From JANXVV01 sp038230975 (GTDB taxonomy: Bacteria; Planctomycetota; Phycisphaerae; Tepidisphaerales; Tepidisphaeraceae): 10,435 bases of DNA. Both the position numbers and the translations under genes were made by a program. Numbering within the stretch: the stretch's first letter is position 1; every line of letters starts with the position of its first letter. Shown here one piece after another: positions 5,731 to 10,435 of the stretch. Below the pieces are notes generated by a model, which saw only the letters and a list, made by a program, of their open reading frames with translations, was not told the DNA's origin and made no database searches. The DNA lies in assembly GCA_038230975.1 (NCBI GenBank), contig JBBRMF010000187.1:1-10435 (forward strand). The letters run 5' to 3'.

Positions 5731-6912
5731 TTAGGAAGGCTTCAACAAATCATCATAGAGTTTGATCCAACGGTCGACGACGCGTTCGATGTCAAATAGC
5801 TCACAGATTTTATCGCGGCCGTGCTGGCCCATCGACTGTCTCTGGGCGGAGGGCATCGCCACAAGCCGAGCCATTGCGGTGGCCAGACTCTCGGGTGCTT
5901 GCGGGGGGACGATCCAGCCACTCTGTCCTTCAAACACGGCTTCACCGTTGCCCCCGACATCGGTAGTGATGATCGGCAGCGCGCTGGCGGCGGCCTGCAG
6001 CAGCACCAGGGGCAGGCCTTCGATATCCGATGAAAGGACCATGCCATCGGCGGCATTCATGATCGCCGGAATGTCATTGCGGAGTCCTAAAAATCGGACG
6101 CGAGCCGAAACCCCCAACTCGGCCGCAACAGCCTCAAGCTTCGCGCGCAGTGACCTCTGACCACAGATTAAAAGGGTCGATCTGTCATCGCCCAGCAGGC
6201 TCATCGCTTTCAACAAAACAGGATACGCTTTTTGTATCTCGAGGCGTCCGACGGCAAGCCAGACGAATGCTGATTCAACTCCCAGTTCACGGCGAAGATG
6301 CGTCCGCAGGCTGGGATCGGGTGAGAATTTTCGGGTATCGATACCGTTCTCAATGACGGTCATTTTGGCGGCCGGAACGGCTCGTCTTCGAACCGCATAA
6401 TCAGCGGCGGCATGGCAGATTGCCGTCGTGCGATCGCAAAGCAAGTCCGTCATTCGATGGGCGATTTCAAAGATCGGAGACCAATCGCGCTTGACTCCGG
6501 TCATCGTCAGACTGTGCAGTGTGCAAACCAGCGCCGGGATCGGCTGCGTGATTCTCGCCAATCGCCCTAACAGGTTGGCGTGGACGAGATGGGTATGCAC
6601 CACATCGGGGCGAAATTCGTGTAAAAGCTGATTGAATCGCCAAAGTCCGCGCGGATCGGGGATGCTCTTGCGCATTCCAAGGTGAGTCAATGGAATATCG
6701 TGCGTCTTAAAATCCGTCGGCATTGCGGTGGGTGCCAGCATCGAAACAATTCGCACGTCACAACCACGGGACTTTAACCCATAAGCCAACTCAATCACTT
6801 GCTCTTCGGCACCGCCGCCCGCCCCCATGGCTGTTGAGAGCATGAGAATTCGCCGGGCGCGTACCGATACGCGCGGCTCAGAAATATCAGGTTTATCAAG
6901 CATTTCGATCAT
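5731..6912 (-). CDS. Glycosyltransferase family 4 (GT-B fold)
   Basis: This cytoplasmic enzyme should transfer a sugar from a nucleotide donor during polysaccharide or glycolipid synthesis; the exact donor and acceptor cannot be told. In the 393-residue form, the N-terminal acceptor domain shows ILMLSTAMGAGGGAEEQVIE (22-41) and the H-T-H-x-x-x-A-N motif DVVHTHLVHAN. The donor domain shows ENGID, VGRLEIQKAYPVLLKA, a LICG strand and SSDIEGLPLVLLQAAA. In GT4 the last segment is the E-x7-E motif; here the first Glu (298) is kept but the second is Gln (306). An in-frame TTG at 6954 would extend the protein by 14 residues; I prefer ATG 6912 because neither has a strong ribosome-binding site and 6912 fits the family length better; ATG 6903 is also possible. 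It lies between PEP-CTERM and unknown genes, consistent with an exopolysaccharide role, but has no glycosyltransferase neighbours here. Confidence 0.93.
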   Translation of the reverse strand: MIEMLDKPDISEPRVSVRARRILMLSTAMGAGGGAEEQVIELAYGLKSRGCDVRIVSMLAPTAMPTDFKTHDIPLTHLGMRKSIPDPRGLWRFNQLLHEFRPDVVHTHLVHANLLGRLARITQPIPALVCTLHSLTMTGVKRDWSPIFEIAHRMTDLLCDRTTAICHAAADYAVRRRAVPAAKMTVIENGIDTRKFSPDPSLRTHLRRELGVESAFVWLAVGRLEIQKAYPVLLKAMSLLGDDRSTLLICGQRSLRAKLEAVAAELGVSARVRFLGLRNDIPAIMNAADGMVLSSDIEGLPLVLLQAAASALPIITTDVGGNGEAVFEGQSGWIVPPQAPESLATAMARLVAMPSAQRQSMGQHGRDKICELFDIERVVDRWIKLYDDLLKPS

Positions 6913-7119
6913 GGTCGCGATCTCAAACCGTGAAAGAGCGGCAACTATTATCAAAATAACGCGTTTGTAAATGGCCCTATTTTAACGTCTATCGAGGGCG
7001 TGAGACTTTGTTTCGACCGATCTTGTAGAAGTCCGGCTCGAGCTGAACAGATGTGTGCGGAAAAAGTTAAACTGCGATATTTTTGACGTGTTAAATCGTT
7101 TTTCAAATGGGTGAGGTAC

Positions 7120-7147
7120 CACGGATCGCGGTACTCCGAGACCCGTG
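7120..7147 (-). repeat. Hairpin element, copy 1 (28 bp, inverted relative to copy 2)
   Basis: A 12-position stem (7120-7131 with 7136-7147; two mismatched positions) closes a 4-base loop TACT. Its reverse complement matches copy 2 at 21 of 28 positions, and the loop becomes AGTA as in copy 2. All seven differences fall in the stem and keep pairing (three double changes and one G-U to G-C). Confidence 0.75.
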
Positions 7148-7168
7148 CGTGTTATGCACCGAAGAAAG

Positions 7169-7196
7169 CACAGGTCTGCGAGTACGCCGACCTGTG
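7169..7196 (+). repeat. Hairpin element, copy 2 (28 bp)
   Basis: CACAGGTC (7169-7176) pairs with GACCTGTG (7189-7196), then one mismatch, then GCG with CGC, and a loop AGTA (7181-7184). Same architecture as copy 1: 12 stem positions, loop of 4, mismatch at the same place. The two copies face each other across a 21-base linker, like paired REP/BIME-type elements. Confidence 0.8.
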
Positions 7197-7201
7197 GCAC
7201 C

Positions 7202-7287
7202 CGGACACCTAAGCGACCTATCAAGCTGAAAAGTGCTCTAGATCATTAATTAGGCTGGAGGGGGCGTACCCCAATTTCGGACACCTA
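7202..7287. repeat. 10-bp direct repeat flanking a 66-bp segment
   Basis: CGGACACCTA occurs at 7202-7211 and 7278-7287. The stretch between holds an AT-rich patch and the GGGG-CGTA-CCCC hairpin followed by CCAATTTCGGACA, which is reminiscent of insertion-sequence ends. A decayed mobile-element relic is possible; there is no transposase sequence. Confidence 0.3.
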
Positions 7288-7391
7288 CCGCAGCGGGGGG
7301 AAATGCAACCCGGAGTCGCGGCGTATTCGGAGACAGAGCGGAGAAATTCAGGCGTTGTTTTATCGCTTCAGGGAAGTCTGTCAGGATGGTC

Positions 7392-8366
7392 TTAATCCTG
7401 CTTGTCCCACTTTTTGGCCACCGGCTCCAACGCCTTATAGCTGCGGCGATTATTGGTGTACTTTGCGTTCAACTGCAGGATGCGTCGAATGTGCTCCTTG
7501 CACGCCTGCGACGATTGCTTCTCGAATCCCTGCAAACCGACGACGGTGATCGGAAGATAGCCCTTTACAGCGGTTTCGATCGTGCATTTCACGCCTTCGT
7601 TATTCAGGAATGCCGCAGCTTCCCGAGCCATCTTTTCTTCGGCCACCGGATAGCTCTGCACGACAATGTAGTTAAACCCGAAATAGCGCTTTCCATCGCC
7701 GGCGGTGGGGGGAATCGGGGAATGCGCTTCGTTGCCCGCGCGGTTCTCAGCGGTGCCCGGTGGGGCGGAGTTAAGCAGGGAATTGTCGGGGTTCCCTCTG
7801 TTGCCGGGGGATGTGCGACGAATGGGATAGAGCACTTCCGGGTGAGGCGGGTTTCTGAGAAGGTCCGCGCTGGTCGTTTGAGCCAGGAGCGGAACACCGC
7901 TGCGATTGAGATGCTGTCCGATCACCAGCGATAATCCCACGATCAGCAGGACCGAAGCAACGGCGATAAATGCGGCGGAGTAACTCATTCGCAGCGCGAT
8001 CTGGCGATTCTCCGAATCAACCGCCATGGCTACGGGTTGTGCGTACAGGTCGGGTTCGTCAGTCGAGGGTTCTGTTGCGTACGAATCATTCGTTGCCGCA
8101 TTTGAAACCATCGAGTTTGCCGGAGCGGTATCCAGTTGGGGCGCGTTGACGATGACTTTGTAAGCCGGCGCGATTGCCGAATGCGTCGTCGCCGGAAGAA
8201 CTGCTTGCGAAGCTGCGGGCGTCCGCTGCTTCAACCATTCTTTGGCTGTCGCGATAATTCCGTGCGACACCTTTGGCGGGTCCAGTGGCTTCGGTGGTGC
8301 CTTGGAATATTGCGTGGATTGGGTGATGACTTCAAAAAGGGCGGTGGAGTGTTTTCGCTTGGCCAT
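7392..8366 (-). CDS. Single-pass membrane protein with SPOR-like C-terminal domain
   Basis: The 324-residue protein starts MAKRKHSTALFEVITQ; ATG 8366 is chosen because GAGGT lies 7 bases upstream, although the frame stays open 61 codons further. Residues 1-129 are hydrophilic, proline- and alanine-rich and probably cytoplasmic and disordered. One membrane segment follows (AAFIAVASVLLIVGLSLVIG, about 131-150). Residues 155-225 form a low-complexity linker. The C-terminal part (about 227-300) has the pattern beta NYIVVQSY, helix EEKMAREAAAFLNNEG, beta VKCTIETAV, beta LPITVVGL, helix, like SPOR domains, which bind denuded septal peptidoglycan in the periplasm. The SPOR call is by pattern only. 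It could therefore act at the cell envelope or division site. It diverges from the hydrolase-like gene at 8591. No clear terminator follows the stop. Confidence 0.8.
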   Translation of the reverse strand: MAKRKHSTALFEVITQSTQYSKAPPKPLDPPKVSHGIIATAKEWLKQRTPAASQAVLPATTHSAIAPAYKVIVNAPQLDTAPANSMVSNAATNDSYATEPSTDEPDLYAQPVAMAVDSENRQIALRMSYSAAFIAVASVLLIVGLSLVIGQHLNRSGVPLLAQTTSADLLRNPPHPEVLYPIRRTSPGNRGNPDNSLLNSAPPGTAENRAGNEAHSPIPPTAGDGKRYFGFNYIVVQSYPVAEEKMAREAAAFLNNEGVKCTIETAVKGYLPITVVGLQGFEKQSSQACKEHIRRILQLNAKYTNNRRSYKALEPVAKKWDKQD

Positions 8367-8590
8367 CCGTGACCTCGTGTTATCGGACGATATCTTTCGA
8401 GTCGTCCGCCCGTTGTTTAGGAACCCGTTGCGACGGGAGCTTGGTGAATCGAGCTTCATACCGTCGAAATATCGACCAAATGAAGCCGCAAGGGCCAATC
8501 CATTGGAACTTGCTGAGGTCAAGGTACGATTTACCGATGTACTGGTCAAGCGAATGTGTTTAATTTGAATTGTTATCGTAAGGTCTGATT
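8367..8590. promoter_or_regulatory. Divergent intergenic region
   Basis: This 224-bp stretch must hold promoters for both the SPOR-like gene (minus) and the hydrolase-fold gene (plus). A small hairpin CCCGT-TGCG-ACGGG (8424-8437) lies in the presumed minus-strand leader. A weak minus-strand -35-like TTGACC occurs near 8545-8550. No confident -10/-35 pair could be assigned on either strand. Confidence 0.4.
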
Positions 8591-9589
8591 ATGGACCGCC
8601 CCGTCATGAATCCTGTTTTTGAGCCGCACACCGTGTCGCCGATTCGGCGTTGGGTGGGTTGGTTGAAGCTGGCACTCTGCGTGCCACGCTGGTGCGGTGG
8701 CATCCTGTTTTTCAACGTACTCGGCGCGCGCGCGGTCAGAACGCTTGGCGTGGGGCATGCTACGGTTCGCGTTTTAAAAGGGGCGGTGTATCGGCTTTTG
8801 TTCCTACCCGTCTTGCTTTCCCTGATGGCCGCCGCGCTGGTGTACAGCGGCACGCATCCCCCGGTTGTGGCATCGGCGATGGACCCAACCTGGCGCGGCA
8901 TCTACTACGACCCGGTCAATTTCGTCTCCGAAGATCACACGAAGCTCGATGCCTGGTTAATCCCCGTACTCGATGCCCAACGCGTGATCACAGAGCGCGA
9001 CAACGCCCTCAGCGAGCGACACCCCGCGATCGTGTTGATTCACGATTTCGGCGGTTCACGCGATCAGATGTTGCCCCTGGCCGCTCCGTTACACGAAGCG
9101 GGCTACGTGGTCTTGGTGCTCGCACTGCGCGGCAGCTCCATGGACGGTTCCGCGGGATCAACATTCGGGCTCAATGAATCCGGCGATGTAAGGGCCGCCG
9201 TTGACGTGCTGAGGAAGACGGCGTTCGTCGACCCCAAACGGATCGCGGTCCTGGGAATCGGTGCCGGCGCAACCGCCGGCTTGCTGGCCGCCCAGCGCGA
9301 CACGGGAATCGCGGCCCTGGTTCTGGATCGGCCTTTGCACTCGTTTGACGAGGTGCTCCGCGAACATATCTCACCGTTGCCCGCGTGGTTGATGTTCGTC
9401 AGCCCGTTCTGCCAGTGGACCTTCGAAGCCGCCTATGGCGTAAACGCCAGCGATATCAACCTGAAACACTCGATGAGCCAACTGCAAAATCGCCCGAGCC
9501 TGGTCTATGATGCCCAGGCCATCACCTGCCTGCGCGCAGAAAAGATCCCGAAGATCGTGGCGTTTTTGAATGCGAGCATGAAGAAGTAG
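8591..9589 (+). CDS. Membrane-anchored alpha/beta-hydrolase-fold protein lacking the nucleophile Ser (probable pseudoenzyme)
   Basis: The 332-residue protein has a hydrophobic segment at about 68-86 (YRLLFLPVLLSLMAAALVYS) that probably anchors it in the inner membrane, then an alpha/beta-hydrolase fold. The fold is shown by AIVLIHDFGGS (146-156, oxyanion-hole loop, usually HGFGGS), a following LALRGSS strand-turn, and ESGDVRAAVDVLRK before the elbow strand. The nucleophile elbow reads LGIGAGA (221-227), where G-x-S-x-G is expected: the serine position 224 is glycine. The C-terminus is short, and the usual strand with catalytic Asp and the final His loop cannot be recognised after RPSLVYDAQ. 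So hydrolase activity is unlikely; a binding or scaffolding role is an inference. The start ATG 8591 has AAGGTC upstream. It converges with the WD40-type gene at 9637, with only 47 bases between. Confidence 0.85.
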   Translation: MDRPVMNPVFEPHTVSPIRRWVGWLKLALCVPRWCGGILFFNVLGARAVRTLGVGHATVRVLKGAVYRLLFLPVLLSLMAAALVYSGTHPPVVASAMDPTWRGIYYDPVNFVSEDHTKLDAWLIPVLDAQRVITERDNALSERHPAIVLIHDFGGSRDQMLPLAAPLHEAGYVVLVLALRGSSMDGSAGSTFGLNESGDVRAAVDVLRKTAFVDPKRIAVLGIGAGATAGLLAAQRDTGIAALVLDRPLHSFDEVLREHISPLPAWLMFVSPFCQWTFEAAYGVNASDINLKHSMSQLQNRPSLVYDAQAITCLRAEKIPKIVAFLNASMKK

Positions 9590-9608
9590 GCGGGGATTGG
9601 GTCGATAC

Positions 9609-9630
9609 GGAGGCGCGAAGAACACGAAGT
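9609..9630. repeat. Short G/A-rich repeat-like sequence between convergent genes
   Basis: The sequence CGGAGGCGCGAAGAACACGA and its flanks resemble the ACGGAGGCACGAAGAACACG type of dispersed intergenic sequence known from many environmental bacterial genomes. Only one copy is in this window, so repetition cannot be shown here. There is no T run, and no terminator is recognisable in the 47-base gap. Confidence 0.3.
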
Positions 9631-9636
9631 GGAAAC

Positions 9637-10435
9637 TTACGACCCCGTTTCATTTTTTGGGGGAAAATGGATGACTTCAATGTTGTGCCCATCCAGACAT
9701 GCCGCCAAGTGATCACCGCAGGCTGAGACGATCGCTTTCGGGCCGGACTTCTCGGCATCAAGGGAGAAAATGGGATTGGAGTTGCCCCATTCCCAGACAC
9801 AGAGTGCGTTGGGGGTCAGTGTTGCAAGCCGGTGACCTGCGGAGAAAGTGATCGCGCTTGAAAGCTCGGATTGCCCGGCGTCGAAGGACAATGCGACGTC
9901 GATCGCGGTCACATCGATGATAAGGATTTTGCCATCTTCCCTTGCGATGGGGGTTAATAGAACGTGGACTTTGTCGGTAAGGCCAATATAACGATGTGCG
10001 ATGACTTGATGCTGCTCGACCACGGAAAAATCTGATGCGCGCAGTACCGTTACTGTTGATGTTTCTTCAGGCTCCTTCAAGTTTTTGGGGAGCTTTGAAA
10101 AGCAGGTGAAGAATTTGCCGTCCGATGAAAATAAAAGTTCCACGACGATGCCAAGGGAGTCAGGCAGTTTTATGTCTTTCCGCTCGCCGGTGGCGAGATC
10201 GATGACGAGAAAAGTGGATTCGACTTCTCTTGGAGCGCAAAGCACCAGGAACTTCCCATCGGGGGACATGTCGCCGCCGTAGGCACGAATCAAATCAGAG
10301 TGGTCTGAGTACTTCCCCTTAACTCCAGTTTGAGTCGTAAACAGAATTTGATTGTCCTTGAGGTTCCAGATTTGAAAGTGGCGGAGTCCGTTCAGGAGTC
10401 CGCTCGGTCCACTGCTATATAAAATCTGTCCGTCG
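9637..10435 (-). CDS. WD40/beta-propeller repeat protein, C-terminal part (runs off right edge)
   Basis: The frame is open from the right edge to the stop at 9637, giving 265 visible residues; the true start lies outside, and the TTG at 10293 is only an internal codon. The repeats show typical blade endings: DGQILYSS then FQIWNLKDNQILF near the edge, MSPDGKFLVLCAP then FLVIDLATGE, FSSDGKFF, ILIIDVTA, and LCVWEWGNSNPIFSLDAE. This is the WD40/quinoprotein-like propeller pattern (blade of about 40 residues, S-x-D-G-x and V-x-W/D-x-x-x-G). Such propellers are protein-interaction platforms; in Planctomycetota they are often fused behind kinase or cytochrome-type domains, so an N-terminal domain may lie outside the window. 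Blades are divergent. The end HFPPKNETGS shows no anchor or membrane helix. It is convergent with the hydrolase-fold gene. Confidence 0.82.
   Translation of the reverse strand, partial: DGQILYSSGPSGLLNGLRHFQIWNLKDNQILFTTQTGVKGKYSDHSDLIRAYGGDMSPDGKFLVLCAPREVESTFLVIDLATGERKDIKLPDSLGIVVELLFSSDGKFFTCFSKLPKNLKEPEETSTVTVLRASDFSVVEQHQVIAHRYIGLTDKVHVLLTPIAREDGKILIIDVTAIDVALSFDAGQSELSSAITFSAGHRLATLTPNALCVWEWGNSNPIFSLDAEKSGPKAIVSACGDHLAACLDGHNIEVIHFPPKNETGS

Larger units (their letters stand above)
6913..7391. other. Non-coding spacer of about 480 bp with hairpin repeats
   Basis: No gene is supported here. An open frame at 6982-7224 on the minus strand runs through two structured repeats and lacks a convincing start or homology. 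The spacer holds the hairpin pair at 7120-7196, a 10-bp direct repeat CGGACACCTA at 7202-7211 and 7278-7287, and a small GGGG-CGTA-CCCC hairpin (7261-7272) beside sequence resembling an insertion-sequence end. It probably contains the glycosyltransferase promoter near 6955-7000, but no clear consensus could be picked. Confidence 0.6.

Noticed and set aside
5562..5765. Plus-strand open frame of 67 codons in the AT-rich spacer
   Set aside because: No ribosome-binding site, overlaps the glycosyltransferase 3' end, and covers a promoter and repeat array.
6982..7224. Minus-strand open frame of 80 codons in the long spacer
   Set aside because: It runs through the two covarying hairpins, whose variation fits structure rather than codons, and has no good ribosome-binding site.

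Overview
This 10.4 kb window of moderately GC-rich DNA looks like a Planctomycetota chromosome, most likely Phycisphaerae-like. The reasons are two secreted proteins with PEP-CTERM (exosortase) sorting tails, a nearby polysaccharide-type glycosyltransferase, long spacers carrying hairpin and short tandem repeats, and several proteins of lineage-restricted appearance. The lineage call is inference; no rRNA or tRNA gene is present.

Layout. The left edge holds the start of a DUF433-type (antitoxin-like) gene on the minus strand. Then comes an intact minus-strand typA/bipA translational GTPase (172-2025) with a clear terminator (115-145) and a tandem 14-bp repeat in its leader that carries the ribosome-binding site. 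Upstream of it on the plus strand lies a broken hicBA toxin-antitoxin remnant (2259-2540): HicB is frameshifted at a G6 run and HicA ends after about 13 recognisable residues. Next is a plus-strand PEP-CTERM surface protein (2724-4162), split by an 8-bp tandem duplication whose removal restores one 476-residue protein. It is followed by a 55-residue CsbD-family gene (4377-4544) and a strong bidirectional terminator. On the minus strand are a second PEP-CTERM protein (4689-5498) with a Cys/Gln pattern like thioester domains, and a GT4 glycosyltransferase (5731-6912). A spacer of about 480 bp carries two related inverted hairpins whose differences preserve base pairing. The right part has a minus-strand membrane protein with a SPOR-like C-terminus (7392-8366), a divergent plus-strand alpha/beta-hydrolase-fold protein lacking the nucleophile serine (8591-9589), and a minus-strand WD40-type protein (9637 to beyond the edge).

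How the parts relate. The two PEP-CTERM proteins and the GT4 enzyme fit the known link between exosortase sorting and extracellular polysaccharide, but no exosortase gene is in the window. TypA and CsbD are general stress and translation genes. No large defence system or obvious multi-gene novel system is visible. The most interesting items are the covarying hairpin pair, the reversible-looking 8-bp duplication in a surface-protein gene, the candidate thioester surface protein, and the probable pseudo-hydrolase.
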